Made by a program: the position numbers and the translations under genes | The notes under the pieces: model-generated | What the model was told of the DNA's origin: nothing | Seen by the model: only the letters and a program-made list of their open reading frames with translations | Database searches by the model: none | Part shown: piece by piece, positions 1 through 9,318 of the stretch | How the letters are laid out: every line of letters starts with the position of its first letter | Position numbering within the stretch: the stretch's first letter is position 1 | Assembly (NCBI RefSeq): GCF_002944315.1 | Contig: NZ_CP024314.1 | Coordinates: 682,001-746,000, forward strand | Reading direction: 5' to 3' | Source of the DNA: Rhizobium sp. NXC24 | GTDB taxonomy: Bacteria; Pseudomonadota; Alphaproteobacteria; Rhizobiales; Rhizobiaceae | Length of the DNA: 64,000 nt

Positions 1-1527
1 AGTCAGCACGTAAAAAACGTCGATATAGGCGAGATAGCTCGATTGCATCTGAACCTGTTGTCCGATCCATGCTGTCGCCTGCGATTGCGCGTCGGCCATG
101 GTCGCGCCTTTCTGCGCAAAGTAGCGCGTCATGGTCTGGAGGGTCTCCTGGTAGGCTGGGGCGGATGGGACTATGTGTTCGACGAGCCGGCTTTGGTGCC
201 ATTGCTCGCGATGTGCCAGAACGTTCAAGGCAATGCAGACACCGATCGAGCCGCCGATATTGCGCGCCGCGTTGATCATGGCGGAGGCCTGATTGGTCTG
301 GTCCGGCCGCAGGCCGTAATAAGAGGCTGAGGTGATCGCGATGAAGATCAACGGCAGGCCCAATCCGATATAAAGCCGCGACCAGACGAAGAACGCAAAA
401 TTGAGGTTGGGATTGAGCCGCGTCAGCCACCACATCGACCCTGCAATGATCAATGCACCGGTGGCGATCATGTATTTCGGCTGGACCACCGTGGTCAGGC
501 GACCCGCGACGAACATCATGACCATGGTGACGAGACCGCCCGGCGATAGCGCGAGGCCGGCCCAGGTGGCGGTGTATCCATAATCCTGCTGCAGGACCTG
601 CGGAAGGAATTGCGTCGTCGCGATCAGGATCGCGCCGGTTGCCATCATGACGATGAAACAGGATCCGAACTGCCGGGTTCCAAGCAGCCGTCCATCAATG
701 ATCGGGTTCGATTTCGTCAGCACCCAGGGGATCGCCAGTGCAAAGGCCAACACACAAAGCGCCGTCATGGCGATGATGAAATTCGAATCGAACCAGTCTT
801 CCGTCTGGCCGCGATCGAGAACGAGTTCGAGCGAACCCAGAAACGTTGCCACAAGCAGGAAGCCGACAAGATCGAAGCGGATGCCTTGCCTGCGGAGCTC
901 CTGCCGTTTTCGGCGCATTTCCTGCGATCGCTCCACCAGAAAATAGACGAGGATGAAGGCAAAGACGCCCACCGGGCCGTTGATCAGGAAACACCAGTGC
1001 CATGAATAATTATCCGAGAGATAGCCGCCGAGCGTGGGGCCGATCACTGGCGCCACCACGACCGCAACGCCGAACATCGCAAATGCCTGGCCGCGTTTTG
1101 CCGGCGGAAATGAATCGGCGAGGATCGCCTGCGACGTCGGCACCATGCCGCCGCCGGCAAATCCCTGGATGACGCGGAAGATGAGAAGCGATTGGAGATT
1201 CCACGCCAGTCCGCAGAGAACGGAGGCGATCGTGAAGATCGCGAGGCAAGAGAGATAGAAGCGACGTCTGCCATATCGTTCGGCGATGAAGCTGCTGGCG
1301 ACCAAAATGGTTGCGTTGGAAACGAGATAGGTCGTAACCACCCAGGAAGCCTCGTCGGCGCTGACTGCAAGGCCGCCCGAAATATAGCGCAGCGCCACAT
1401 TGGCGATCGTCGTGTCCAGGACTTCCATGAAGGTCGCAAGCGAGACCACGACCGCGATCAGCCATGGATTGGTGGCGCCCGCGGCGGGGGTGGTCGCTCT
1501 GCCAGCGGTTGTGTTTGCGCCGCTCAT
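1..1527 (-). CDS. emrB: EmrB/QacA-type MFS drug exporter, DHA2 family, C-terminus cut by window edge
   Basis: This is an inner-membrane proton-driven exporter that would work with the adaptor encoded just upstream to expel toxic compounds. Read on the minus strand from ATG at 1527, the frame stays open to base 1 (509 codons). The N-terminus carries the DHA2 signature around residues 20-40 (LATFMEVLDTTIANVAL), then an ERYGRRR loop after TM2 and RVIQGFAGGGMVP around TM4. Many hydrophobic segments fit the 14-TM layout. Only the last few residues should be missing, since the family is about 510-530 aa. The start lies 1 nt after the stop of the EmrA gene, so the two are translationally coupled. 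The substrate cannot be read from sequence. Confidence 0.9.
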   Translation of the reverse strand, partial: MSGANTTAGRATTPAAGATNPWLIAVVVSLATFMEVLDTTIANVALRYISGGLAVSADEASWVVTTYLVSNATILVASSFIAERYGRRRFYLSCLAIFTIASVLCGLAWNLQSLLIFRVIQGFAGGGMVPTSQAILADSFPPAKRGQAFAMFGVAVVVAPVIGPTLGGYLSDNYSWHWCFLINGPVGVFAFILVYFLVERSQEMRRKRQELRRQGIRFDLVGFLLVATFLGSLELVLDRGQTEDWFDSNFIIAMTALCVLAFALAIPWVLTKSNPIIDGRLLGTRQFGSCFIVMMATGAILIATTQFLPQVLQQDYGYTATWAGLALSPGGLVTMVMMFVAGRLTTVVQPKYMIATGALIIAGSMWWLTRLNPNLNFAFFVWSRLYIGLGLPLIFIAITSASYYGLRPDQTNQASAMINAARNIGGSIGVCIALNVLAHREQWHQSRLVEHIVPSAPAYQETLQTMTRYFAQKGATMADAQSQATAWIGQQVQMQSSYLAYIDVFYVLT

Positions 1528-1528
1528 G

Positions 1529-2701
1529 TCAGCGCCTCGGCCGGACGGTGACCGTGGGGACCACGGACATGCCAGGGCCGATCGAGAGATCCGCCGGCCA
1601 ATTGTCGACGACAATCTTCACCGGCACGCGCTGTGTGACCTTCACATAGTTGCCGGTCGCGTTCTCGGCGGGAAGCAGGGAGAACGCCGTGCCGGAGCCG
1701 GGCTGAACCGATGCGACCTTGCCGTGCAGCTTGTGATCCGGATAGGCATCGATCGTCACATCCACCGGCTGCCCCGGCCGCATGTCGGTCAACTGCGTCT
1801 CCTTGAAATTCGCGGTGATCCAGATTTCGTCGGGAACGAACATCGAGATGGCCTGTCCGGCTTCGATGTATTGCCCTTTGGCACCAGTGAGGCGGACGAC
1901 ACGGCCGCGTTGGGCCGCGACGATCGTCGTATATTTGAGGTTCTGCTGCGCCTCTTCGGCCTGAGCCCGCGCTTGGCTCAAACTCGCGGCAGAACTCGCC
2001 CTCTGGGCTTCGGCAACCGCCTTGTTCTTCTGCGCCGAGGTTATGTTTGCCTCGGCCTGTGCAAGGCTCGCCTGGCTCTGCTGCAGGTTGGAGGTCGCCT
2101 GCTGCACTGCCTGCACGCTGCCGGAACCGCTTTTGACCAGTTGCTGCTGGCGTGCGGCCTCCTGCTCGGCATATTGCAGCGCCGCCGCTGCCGAGTTCTG
2201 CTGGGCCTTTGCGACATCGATCGCGGCGCCTGCGGCGTCGATCTGGGCACCGGCGCTTTGGAGCGCGGCGGCCGCAACATTTACCTGTCCGTTGGCTTGG
2301 TCGAGGGTGATCTGGTAATCGCGCGGATCGATCTTCAGGATGACATCGCCAGCCTGAACATGCTGATTGTCGGTCACGGGAACATCGGTGACATAGCCGG
2401 AAACCTTCATGGCAAGCGAGAAGCTGCGAGCGTCGATGAAGGCGTCGTCGGTCGATTCATAAGGCTGGAAATAGATCTGCCAGGCGAACCACGTGGCGGC
2501 GGCAAGGGCAGCGACAACAATCAGGCCAAGCAGGATCCAAAGGGGATGCCTGCGGACGAATGACGGACGCTTTTTCTCCGCCCGGTCAGTCTGGTGATCG
2601 TTGCCGGGATGGACACGTTCAATCCGAGGTTCGGTCTGGTTGTCTTTCTGAGCGAGATGCTGATCATCGACCACGGCACAACTCTCATATCTGTTGGCCA
2701 T
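1529..2701 (-). CDS. emrA: EmrA-type HlyD-family membrane fusion protein
   Basis: Periplasmic adaptor that links an EmrB-type exporter to an outer-membrane channel. The 390-aa product has a charged, proline-containing cytoplasmic N-terminus, one TM segment at about residues 52-73, a biotinyl-lipoyl-like motif (STDDAFIDARSFSLAMKVSG) just after it, a long Ala/Gln-rich coiled-coil hairpin (about 130-235), and a beta-barrel part (GRVVRLTGAKGQYIEAGQ). The gene is first in a two-gene operon with emrB, 1 nt apart. No regulator gene adjoins it; the dctD gene upstream on the same strand ends at 2794, leaving 92 bp for a promoter. The family is certain, the drug range unknown. Confidence 0.92.
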   Translation of the reverse strand: MANRYESCAVVDDQHLAQKDNQTEPRIERVHPGNDHQTDRAEKKRPSFVRRHPLWILLGLIVVAALAAATWFAWQIYFQPYESTDDAFIDARSFSLAMKVSGYVTDVPVTDNQHVQAGDVILKIDPRDYQITLDQANGQVNVAAAALQSAGAQIDAAGAAIDVAKAQQNSAAAALQYAEQEAARQQQLVKSGSGSVQAVQQATSNLQQSQASLAQAEANITSAQKNKAVAEAQRASSAASLSQARAQAEEAQQNLKYTTIVAAQRGRVVRLTGAKGQYIEAGQAISMFVPDEIWITANFKETQLTDMRPGQPVDVTIDAYPDHKLHGKVASVQPGSGTAFSLLPAENATGNYVKVTQRVPVKIVVDNWPADLSIGPGMSVVPTVTVRPRR

Positions 2702-2793
2702 AGGGTCGGTAACGTTTGGGTAGAAGATCAGTTCCTGATCGCTTTGATCGGCGCCCCGGCATGGCGGTTTTGTCGCAGGGCCGAAGACATGCT

Positions 2794-4179
2794 CTAATCA
2801 CCCACGCGTGGTCGTCGGTCGTCACCATCGAAGCCTGCAAAATCTCCCCGAACAATGCCATGGCGCTGGAGCTTGTCGTAGAAAGTCTTCCGCGGGATGC
2901 CGAGGGCCTCGATCGTACGGCGGACATCGCCGCCGTTTTGAGCGAGGGTCTCGCGGATCAGCTCGGCCTCATAGCGCTCGATGCGGGCGGGCAGGGGCAA
3001 TGTGTTATCTGCGGAGACGATTTCGCTTGCCTTCGGCTCCGCCGCCGATTCCAGACCTAGAACGAAACGCTCCGCGAAATGCGAAAGCTCTCGAACATTG
3101 CCCGGCCAATCGTGGCTCTGCAAATGATGGCGAATAGCGGCGGACATGGCGGGCACTTCGCGCTTGAAGCGGCTGGCGGCGCGATCCGCGAAATAGCCGA
3201 AGAGCAGGGGGATATCATCGCGCCGGTCGCGCAGCGGCGGGATGGATATGGTGACGACGTTGAGGCGGTAATAGAGATCCTCACGGAAGTCGCCGCGTTG
3301 GCGCGGGTCGCCGAGATCGACCTTCGCGGCCGCCACCACGCGGAGGTCGACAGGACGCACCTCGTTGGTGCCGAGCGGGGTCACTTCCCGCATTTCCAGC
3401 ACACGCAGCATCTGTACCTGTATTGCCGGCGGCATGCTTTCAATCTCATCGAGAAACAGCGTGCCGGCGCTTGAATGCTCGATGCGGCCGATGCGCTTCT
3501 TCTGCGCGCCGGTAAAGGCGCCGGGCTCGTGGCCGAAAAGCTCGCTTTCGATGACGGTCTCCGGCAGCGCGCCGCAATTGAGCGCCACGAAATTGCCCTT
3601 GGCGCGCCGGCTCCAGCGATGCAAGAGGCTTGCGACCACCTCCTTGCCGCTGCCGGTCTCGCCGGTCACCAGCACATCGACATCCGTATCCGCGATCTGC
3701 CGCAGCGTATGACGCAGCCGCTCCATCGCAGGGGTCTGGCCAATCAACGGCAGATCGCCCTGTGCCTGTTCGGCCGCAATGCGGAGCGCGCGGTTTTCCA
3801 GAACGAGCCGGCGCTTTTCCGCCGCCCGCCGCACGCTTTGTACCAACCGGTCGGTGGCGAAGGGCTTCGTGATGAAGTCATAGGCGCCGTCCTGGATCGC
3901 CTTGACCGCCATCGGAATATCGCCATGGCCGGTGACCAGGATGACCGGCAGGTCGGCATCCTGCTCTTTGACGCGACTGAATAGCTGCTGTCCATCCATC
4001 TGCGGCATGCGGATATCGGAGACGATCACGCCGGCAAAACCGGCCTCCAGCGCGCCGAGCGCATCGGCCGCGGTGGAGAAGGCGGAAACGGAAAAGCCGG
4101 CGAGTTCTAGCGTCTGCTTCGTCGCTTTCAGCAGGTCCCTGTCGTCGTCGATTAGAAAGACCGCGGAAACGTCGCTCAT
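2794..4179 (-). CDS. dctD: C4-dicarboxylate response regulator DctD (NtrC family)
   Basis: Sigma-54-dependent activator of dctA, phosphorylated by DctB. Of 461 aa, the receiver domain (1-120) has the phospho-acceptor Asp55 in VSDIRMP and the conserved TKPF Lys. The AAA+ domain (about 145-370) has Walker A GETGSGKE (173-180), the sigma-54-contacting GAFTGA loop (220-225) and Walker B LFLDEIE (241-247). A Fis-type helix-turn-helix ([18 protein letters not shown]) lies near the C-terminus. The start overlaps the end of dctB by 4 nt (ATGA), the usual two-component operon. The divergent dctA gene has a matching upstream palindrome and a -24/-12 promoter. Confidence 0.95.
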   Translation of the reverse strand: MSDVSAVFLIDDDRDLLKATKQTLELAGFSVSAFSTAADALGALEAGFAGVIVSDIRMPQMDGQQLFSRVKEQDADLPVILVTGHGDIPMAVKAIQDGAYDFITKPFATDRLVQSVRRAAEKRRLVLENRALRIAAEQAQGDLPLIGQTPAMERLRHTLRQIADTDVDVLVTGETGSGKEVVASLLHRWSRRAKGNFVALNCGALPETVIESELFGHEPGAFTGAQKKRIGRIEHSSAGTLFLDEIESMPPAIQVQMLRVLEMREVTPLGTNEVRPVDLRVVAAAKVDLGDPRQRGDFREDLYYRLNVVTISIPPLRDRRDDIPLLFGYFADRAASRFKREVPAMSAAIRHHLQSHDWPGNVRELSHFAERFVLGLESAAEPKASEIVSADNTLPLPARIERYEAELIRETLAQNGGDVRRTIEALGIPRKTFYDKLQRHGIVRGDFAGFDGDDRRPRVGD

Positions 4180-6053
4180 GAAATTGCCCTGCGCAAATGA
4201 ATGGTGAAACGGGTGCCGTTCTCGCCGCTTTCAACCTCGATGCGGCCGCCATAGTCGGCGACGATGTCCTTGGAGATAACAAGACCGAGGCCGAGGCCCT
4301 TTTCCTTCGATGTATTGAACGGCGTGAACAGCGAATGGAGGATCGCCGGCGGAATACCGGGGCCGTTGTCAGAGACGATGACAGCAATGCCGTCGGTCGT
4401 TTCCTGCACCGAAACCTCGACTTTCGGCTGTTCGCGCCCTTCCAGCGCTTCGAGCGCGTTTTGGAAGAGATTGATCAGCACCTGCTCGAGCCGAACGCGT
4501 GTGCCGATGACCGCCAATCCGGCGGGCGGAGGATCGATCGCCAGCGCATCGAGCCGGCCGGCAAAGCGGCTTCTGAGCAGGATCACGGCGCCTTCGATGA
4601 CGCTCCTCAGTTCCACCGGTTCCGGCGCGGTTCGTCCCTTGCGGGCAAATGCCTTCAACTCTTCGGTAATCGTGCCGATCCGTTCGGTCAGGGCCGCTAT
4701 GGAAGTAAGATTTTCCTTTACCGGCGCGATCTGCTGTCGCTCCAGGAAGATATGGGCATTGTCGGCATAGGCGCGAATGGTCGCGACCGGCTGGTTGATC
4801 TCATGGGCGACGCCGGCGGCGACCTGGCCGAGGATTGCTAGGCGATTGGCCTGTACCAGATCCTGCTGCACGACCTGCAGCTTCGCCTCCGTCGTGCGGT
4901 GATCGGCAATTTCCGCTTCGAGCCGATCCCGGGCGCGGCTGAGATCTTCGGTGCGCTCCAATACGCGCCGTTCCAGCTCCTCGCGAGCGACCCTGCTGAT
5001 GGCGATCTGCATCACGGATACGTGGCGGCGCCTTAGCAGGAAGGCGGCGATCGCCAGGATCGGCACCAGCACAGTCAGGACGAGGAAGCGCGTTTCGCGG
5101 ACCGTGGAAGAAATTGCCTGATCCGTCGGGACGAGATAGTCCAACTGCCAGGGCGTCGAGGGGATTGCTGTTCTCAGCCGCAGATATTCCGCAGCGCTGC
5201 TTCCCGGTAGGACCGCGCGCACGATCGAGACATCCGGACCGATCGCTTCGGGGCGGGCGATCGGCAGAGGTGTCAGCGACGCATCGCCGAATTGCAGGCT
5301 CTTGCGGATGGCGGCGAGGTTTTCAGCAGGCAGCGGCGATGCCGTCATGAAGCGCCAGGAGGGAACGCTGGTGATCAGCACGACCCCATGCTCGTCGGTG
5401 ACATAGGCCGGACGGCCGGCTTCCCGCCAATCGGCTTCGAGCTGGTCGAATTCCATCTTGACCACCACGACACCCAGCGCGTTCTCCGCGTCGCCGACGC
5501 GGCGGGAAATGTAAAGCCCGGGGCGGTTGCTGACATTGCCGAGCGCGAAATGCTCCGCCGTTCCCGCCTCCATCGCCCGCCGGAAATAATCACGGAAGGA
5601 ATAATCATTGCCGACGAAGCTCAGTGGTTCGCGCCAGTTGCTCGATGCGATCGCGACACCGTCCTTGCCGGTGACGTAGAGCACCGAGGCCTTGGTACCG
5701 GAGACGAGGCTTTCGAGCTTACGGTCGAGCGTGGTAACGGCATCGCCTTTGGCCGCCGCAAGTGCGTCGCGCACCTGCTGGTCGTCCGCGAGGAGAAGCG
5801 GCAAGGCGCGGGGCCGTTCGAGGACGGCTCTCAGCAGTGCGACCTTCAGGTTCGCGTCGGTGCGACCCTGGACCTGCAATGCCTCGATTGCGGTCATGCG
5901 GCCGTAAACGCCGGCGCCATAGAGCGCGGCTGCGATGAGGATCGCGCAGAAAGCCGTAAAGACCAACCAGACACGGCGAGAGCGCCGGCCTAGCTGCTCT
6001 GGCGTCGAAAATCGTTCCATGGTTGGCCGCTGCAGCATCATGACATTGTGCAT
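4176..6053 (-). CDS. dctB: C4-dicarboxylate sensor histidine kinase DctB
   Basis: Membrane kinase that senses external succinate, malate or fumarate and phosphorylates DctD. The 625-aa protein has TM1 at about 29-50, a periplasmic sensor region (about 55-310; double-PDC/PAS-like in the family), TM2 at about 320-340, a coiled coil, then the H-box [20 protein letters not shown]-box ([12 protein letters not shown]) and G-boxes (VSDNGPGIP and GLGLGL). Length and order match rhizobial DctB. Several Met codons cluster at the N-terminus (6053, 6041, 6038, 6020). The first is used here, but a later start would keep the gene clear of the weaker upstream DctD half-site at 6047. Operon with dctD, divergent from dctA. 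Confidence 0.94.
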   Translation of the reverse strand: MHNVMMLQRPTMERFSTPEQLGRRSRRVWLVFTAFCAILIAAALYGAGVYGRMTAIEALQVQGRTDANLKVALLRAVLERPRALPLLLADDQQVRDALAAAKGDAVTTLDRKLESLVSGTKASVLYVTGKDGVAIASSNWREPLSFVGNDYSFRDYFRRAMEAGTAEHFALGNVSNRPGLYISRRVGDAENALGVVVVKMEFDQLEADWREAGRPAYVTDEHGVVLITSVPSWRFMTASPLPAENLAAIRKSLQFGDASLTPLPIARPEAIGPDVSIVRAVLPGSSAAEYLRLRTAIPSTPWQLDYLVPTDQAISSTVRETRFLVLTVLVPILAIAAFLLRRRHVSVMQIAISRVAREELERRVLERTEDLSRARDRLEAEIADHRTTEAKLQVVQQDLVQANRLAILGQVAAGVAHEINQPVATIRAYADNAHIFLERQQIAPVKENLTSIAALTERIGTITEELKAFARKGRTAPEPVELRSVIEGAVILLRSRFAGRLDALAIDPPPAGLAVIGTRVRLEQVLINLFQNALEALEGREQPKVEVSVQETTDGIAVIVSDNGPGIPPAILHSLFTPFNTSKEKGLGLGLVISKDIVADYGGRIEVESGENGTRFTIHLRRAIS

Positions 6054-6076
6054 GATTTCGCGCGTATCGCAATTCG

Positions 6077-6100
6077 ATCTGTGCGGATTGCCGCACAGAT
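6077..6100. promoter_or_regulatory. DctD upstream activating site (perfect 10-4-10 palindrome)
   Basis: ATCTGTGCGG, 4-bp spacer ATTG, CCGCACAGAT: both arms match exactly. This is the TGTGCGG/CCGCACA type described for rhizobial DctD. It lies about 70-95 bp upstream of the sigma-54 promoter. A degenerate partner (TGTGC at 6047-6051 with GCGCG at 6060-6064) sits 33 bp away, about three helical turns, which fits the known tandem high- and low-affinity arrangement. Confidence 0.85.
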
Positions 6101-6170
6101 TTGGAGATCTAGCTACCGACCTTCATAAAATCTGCTTTTATATCAATAAATTATTAGGAAATCCTTCATT

Positions 6171-6186
6171 TGGCACGCCCGTTGCA
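6171..6186 (+). promoter_or_regulatory. Sigma-54 (-24/-12) promoter of dctA
   Basis: TGGCACG-N4-TTGCA is a full match to the RpoN consensus, with the invariant GG at 6172-6173 and GC at 6184-6185 ten bases apart. It lies about 90 bp before the dctA start and downstream of the DctD palindrome, as in other rhizobia. Confidence 0.92.
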
Positions 6187-6274
6187 ACGATCCGTCAAAC
6201 AGTCGGAGGCTGTTGAAGATCAGTAGTCGTTGCCCGGAGGGCCGAAGGATCGGTTGGGCATAACGGAGGATATC

Positions 6275-7600
6275 ATGATTGCACCCGTCGCTGCCGAGAC
6301 ACACGGCAAAATTCCCTTTTACAGGCATCTCTATGTGCAGGTTCTTGCCGCGATCGCCGCCGGCATCCTGCTTGGACATTTCTATCCGCAGATCGGTGCG
6401 TCTCTGCAGCCGCTCGGCGATGCCTTCATCAAGTTGGTCCGCATGGTCATCGCGCCGGTCATCTTCCTGACGGTCACCACCGGCATCGCGGGCATGTCGG
6501 ATCTCAAGAAGTTCGGCCGCGTCGTCGGCAAGGCGTTCATCTACTTCCTGACCTTCTCGACGCTGGCACTGATCGTCGGCCTCATCATCTCGAACGTCGT
6601 ACAGCCCGGCGCTGGTATGCACATCGATCCGGCAACGCTGGATACGAAGGCCGTCAACAATTACGCCGCTCAGGCTCATGACGCGACGGTGGTCGGCTTC
6701 CTGATGAACATCATTCCGGACACGATCGTCGGCGCCTTCGCCAAGGGGGACATCCTCCAGGTGCTGTTCTTCTCGGTCGTCTTCGGTATCGCACTCGGCG
6801 CTGTCGGCGAACGCGGCCGCCCTGTACAGGACTTCCTGCAGGCACTGACCACGCCGATCTTCCGCATGGTCGCCCTGTTGATGAAGTTCGCGCCCATCGG
6901 TGCTTTCGGCGCCATGGCTTTCACCATCGGCAAATACGGCATCGGCACGATCGCCAACCTGGCCTTCCTGATCGGCACCTTCTACGCTACATCGCTGCTG
7001 TTCGTGCTCGTCGTTCTCGGCGCCGTCGCGCGCTACAACGGCTTCTCGATCCTGGCGCTGATCCGCTACATCAAGGAAGAATTGCTGCTCGTTCTCGGCA
7101 CCTCGTCGTCGGAAGCAGCACTTCCCGGCCTGATGAACAAGATGGAACGCGCAGGCTGCAAGCGCTCGGTCGTCGGTCTCGTTATCCCGACAGGCTATTC
7201 CTTCAACCTCGATGGCACCAACATCTACATGACCCTGGCGGCGCTGTTCATCGCGCAGGCGACCGATACTTCGCTCTCGCTCACTGACCAGATCTTGCTG
7301 CTGCTCGTGGCCATGCTGAGCTCCAAGGGGGCTGCCGGTATCACCGGTGCCGGCTTCATCACGCTGGCCGCTACCCTTGCCGTCGTGCCGTCGGTTCCGA
7401 TCGCCGGCATGGCGCTCATCCTCGGCATCGATCGCTTCATGTCGGAATGCCGCGCCCTGACGAATTTCGTCGGCAATGCCGTTGCGACTATCGTCGTCGC
7501 CCGCTGGGAAAACGAACTCGACCAGACTAAGTTTGCCGCCGCCATGGCTGGGCGATTGACCAGTGACGTCGATCCGCCGGCGTTGCAGGCAGCGGAATAA
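6275..7600 (+). CDS. dctA: C4-dicarboxylate transport protein DctA
   Basis: Inner-membrane dicarboxylate/cation symporter (DAACS, Glt-type) importing succinate, fumarate and malate, the carbon supply of rhizobia in nodules. The ATG at 6275 is chosen because GGAGGA (6265-6270) precedes it at proper spacing; it gives 441 aa, the usual rhizobial DctA length. An in-frame ATG at 6230 has no such site. The family serine-rich re-entrant loop ([13 protein letters not shown]) and the NLDGTNIYM motif of TM7 are present, together with the [10 protein letters not shown] re-entrant loop. Divergent from dctBD, driven by the RpoN promoter at 6171, and followed by a strong hairpin at 7630. Confidence 0.96.
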   Translation: MIAPVAAETHGKIPFYRHLYVQVLAAIAAGILLGHFYPQIGASLQPLGDAFIKLVRMVIAPVIFLTVTTGIAGMSDLKKFGRVVGKAFIYFLTFSTLALIVGLIISNVVQPGAGMHIDPATLDTKAVNNYAAQAHDATVVGFLMNIIPDTIVGAFAKGDILQVLFFSVVFGIALGAVGERGRPVQDFLQALTTPIFRMVALLMKFAPIGAFGAMAFTIGKYGIGTIANLAFLIGTFYATSLLFVLVVLGAVARYNGFSILALIRYIKEELLLVLGTSSSEAALPGLMNKMERAGCKRSVVGLVIPTGYSFNLDGTNIYMTLAALFIAQATDTSLSLTDQILLLLVAMLSSKGAAGITGAGFITLAATLAVVPSVPIAGMALILGIDRFMSECRALTNFVGNAVATIVVARWENELDQTKFAAAMAGRLTSDVDPPALQAAE

Positions 7601-7629
7601 CGACGCTATCGGCATCTCTGGAAAATGCG

Positions 7630-7659
7630 AACGGCCTCCCTTCATGGGAGGCCGTTTTC
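7630..7659 (+). terminator. Rho-independent terminator after dctA
   Basis: AACGGCCTCCC (7630-7640), loop TTCAT, GGGAGGCCGTT (7646-7656), followed by TT. The 11-bp stem has no mismatch and lies 30 bp after the dctA stop. Confidence 0.85.
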
Positions 7660-7683
7660 AGTTTCTGGACCCTGAATTAAACC

Positions 7684-7708
7684 GGAACATCGGCCGCCAA
7701 CAGACGTT
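7684..7708 (+). promoter_or_regulatory. EcfG-type general stress promoter
   Basis: GGAAC (7684-7688), 16 bp, CGTT (7705-7708): exact match to the alphaproteobacterial EcfG consensus GGAAC-N16/17-CGTT. It lies about 150 bp upstream of the 7859 gene. Confidence 0.7.
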
Positions 7709-7858
7709 TTCCATTGACACTGCAGGCCGTGCCAAACGGACGTGATGGTGCTGAAGAACATGGAGATTTTTCCGTTTTCTCTCCATGGCCAACGAAATGG
7801 CAGGCGAGCTTCCAATCCATCCGGTCTGCAGCCCGCACTTTCATCGATGGAGAACAGC

Positions 7859-8329
7859 ATGGACGAGAGCTTCAAGCTTTGTCGGCCGGTTCCGATCGCA
7901 ACAGTTGGCAATCGCGATGCCGGTCACATCACGAGCGTGGTGTCATCGCCGGTACGAGCAACGACCACGCCATCAACTTCACCTAAGTCTGAAGCCAAGC
8001 ATCGATCGCTTGGACGGTTCCTGCTGCTGGCGGCTGCGCTAACAGTTGCAATGCCGGGACTCATGTCCGCGCAACAGCTCAAGATGCCGAACAGCGAACG
8101 CTGCCGGGCTCCCGACGCCAATAGCCAGACCCAAGGTGAAAACCAAACCGCATTGGCTGATCCTCAGGATAACGACGATAAACTTTCGGATTGCGGCGGT
8201 GTGCTGAAGCCGCCTGTGACTGGAGACAGCGCTATGGAAAAGCCTGCGCCGCGTGGCGGCAAGACGCCGGTTATTCCGCCTAGCGAGGTCCCGGGCCAGC
8301 AGGAACAGCAGACGCCGGAAGCCAAATAA
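7859..8329 (+). CDS. Signal-anchored or exported rhizobial protein of unknown function
   Basis: I do not recognise a characterised family. ATG at 7859 is chosen for GGAG at 7849-7852 (6-bp spacing); the frame runs open further up but without a ribosome site. The 156-aa product has about 50 polar residues rich in Ser/Thr/Pro, then a hydrophobic stretch (RFLLLAAALTVAMPGLMSA) that could be a signal-anchor or a late signal peptide. The C-terminal part is polar, low in complexity and rich in Pro and Gln (GGKTPVIPPSEVPG), with two Cys residues (ERCRAP and LSDCGG). An exact EcfG-type promoter lies upstream, so a stress-induced envelope role is likely but unproven. Confidence 0.65.
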   Translation: MDESFKLCRPVPIATVGNRDAGHITSVVSSPVRATTTPSTSPKSEAKHRSLGRFLLLAAALTVAMPGLMSAQQLKMPNSERCRAPDANSQTQGENQTALADPQDNDDKLSDCGGVLKPPVTGDSAMEKPAPRGGKTPVIPPSEVPGQQEQQTPEAK

Positions 8330-8344
8330 TCCGTTTTGGGAACT

Positions 8345-8488
8345 CTACGGCTTGGGTTCCGGTTGCTCGATGGTCTTCTGAGCGACAGTCGAATCCTGGT
8401 TCTTTCCGGTCACGAACGGCTTGATGACGAGGATGCTGAGGATCGAGGCGACCATCAATCCGATAATGATGATCAACAGTGCGCGCAT
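8345..8488 (-). CDS. 47-aa single-pass membrane protein
   Basis: Minus-strand frame from ATG at 8488 to TAG at 8345: starts MRALLIIIIGLMVASILSIL, then VIKPFVTGKNQ and a polar tail ending EQPEPKP. One TM helix (about residues 3-22) is followed by a short charged, Pro-rich periplasmic or cytoplasmic tail. It lies 15 bp after the BON gene on the same strand, so it is probably co-transcribed. No function is known to me. Confidence 0.6.
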   Translation of the reverse strand: MRALLIIIIGLMVASILSILVIKPFVTGKNQDSTVAQKTIEQPEPKP

Positions 8489-8503
8489 GCTTGCCTACGC
8501 TTT

Positions 8504-8800
8504 CTATCGCGGCCTACGAACACAAAGATTGCTGTCGTGACCGCTGATGCCGCTTACCTGCCGCGAATGGGTCTCGACGCGTCCCTTGGCCTCGTCGTTT
8601 TCGACGGATCCTTCGATGAGAACGCGGCCATTGTTGACGGTGACGAAGACGCCGGAGATATCCAGCAGCGGGTCTTCGCTCAGTTTCCTATGGATTTCTG
8701 CACGGATCTCCGCATCCGGCCGCCACTGCGATTCGGACGCCTTGAACGGGTTTTTCTCAGGCTTTGTCGACGACGCATATGTCTTGGGCTGACGTCGCAT
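8504..8800 (-). CDS. BON-domain protein
   Basis: 98 aa. Residues about 28-85 form a single BON (OsmY-type) domain: DAEIRAEIHRKLSEDP, then FVTVNNGRVLIEGSV and a helix ending KGRVETHSRQVSGI. BON domains bind membranes or lipids and often occur in osmotic or general stress proteins. No signal peptide is seen; the N-terminus is polar and basic, so it may be cytoplasmic. First gene of a probable two-gene unit with the 47-aa membrane protein. An EcfG-like element lies at 8833-8857. Confidence 0.8.
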   Translation of the reverse strand: MRRQPKTYASSTKPEKNPFKASESQWRPDAEIRAEIHRKLSEDPLLDISGVFVTVNNGRVLIEGSVENDEAKGRVETHSRQVSGISGHDSNLCVRRPR

Positions 8801-8832
8801 GACGCTTTCCCTTCGTTGGGTTCATGAAATGC

Positions 8833-8857
8833 AACATGAAAAACGCCATAAGGTTCC
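8833..8857 (-). promoter_or_regulatory. EcfG-like promoter of the BON gene
   Basis: On the minus strand GGAAC (8857-8853), 16 bp, TGTT (8836-8833). One mismatch to CGTT at the least conserved -10 base. It sits 33-57 bp upstream of the BON start. Confidence 0.5.
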
Positions 8858-8877
8858 ATCTCGCAGCCCCGGGCCGC

Positions 8878-9240
8878 CTATCGACTCCTGAGGACCTCGT
8901 GCAGCAAAAAGCCAGCGAGGCCGCCGATTGCCAGCATGGTAACATTGCGCATCGTGCGGTGCTCTCGTGGCTGCGAGGCTCTGACCGCCTCCGCAATCCG
9001 GCCGGCGGCAGCATCCAGGGCTTGCTTGCGTTGCCTGTCACAATCCGGCGTATCTGCCGACCGAAAGTCGTCCGTGCCCGGCTCCGCGTAGGTGAAGTTC
9101 ACTTCCAGCCCCTCCATATCAGGCGCAAGGGCATCGATGTCTCCGGAGCCGCCGGCAGCCTGATCGAGCGCCTGCTGGGTGCGGATATCGGCGTCAGCGG
9201 AGGGGGTGGCGTTGGTTTCCATCTCTCTCATTTTGGCCAT
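8878..9240 (-). CDS. Hypothetical protein with C-terminal membrane anchor
   Basis: No family recognised. ATG at 9240 is chosen because AAAAGGAGG precedes it by 5 bp; the nearer ATG at 9245 would touch the ribosome site. The 120-aa protein starts MAKMREMETN. It has an acidic, Ala/Asp-rich N-terminal two-thirds, then a basic stretch and a C-terminal hydrophobic segment (NVTMLAIGGLAGFLLHEVL), a tail-anchor topology. It lies between the BON and MgtC genes, all on the minus strand, and has its own stress-type promoter match at 9267-9291. Confidence 0.6.
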   Translation of the reverse strand: MAKMREMETNATPSADADIRTQQALDQAAGGSGDIDALAPDMEGLEVNFTYAEPGTDDFRSADTPDCDRQRKQALDAAAGRIAEAVRASQPREHRTMRNVTMLAIGGLAGFLLHEVLRSR

Positions 9241-9266
9241 GGCATCCTCCTTTTGTTCGAAGGGCA

Positions 9267-9291
9267 AACCATCGCCAGTCAAGAATGTTCC
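9267..9291 (-). promoter_or_regulatory. EcfG-like promoter of the tail-anchored protein gene
   Basis: On the minus strand GGAAC (9291-9287), 16 bp, GGTT (9270-9267). One mismatch to CGTT. It ends 27 bp upstream of the start at 9240. Confidence 0.5.
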
Positions 9292-9318
9292 CCGTGAGCA
9301 TTCTTGTGCATTTCATGG

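Noticed and set aside
1400..2563. 387-codon plus-strand frame over emrA/emrB
   Set aside because: Antisense shadow of the adaptor and exporter genes, which show clear family motifs.
6143..7645. 500-codon open frame antisense to dctA
   Set aside because: Composition is an echo of the strongly biased dctA codons (many Asp, Arg, Gln, His), no family likeness, and dctA is certain.
8345..8827. 163-codon plus-strand frame over the BON and small membrane genes
   Set aside because: Antisense to a clear BON domain.
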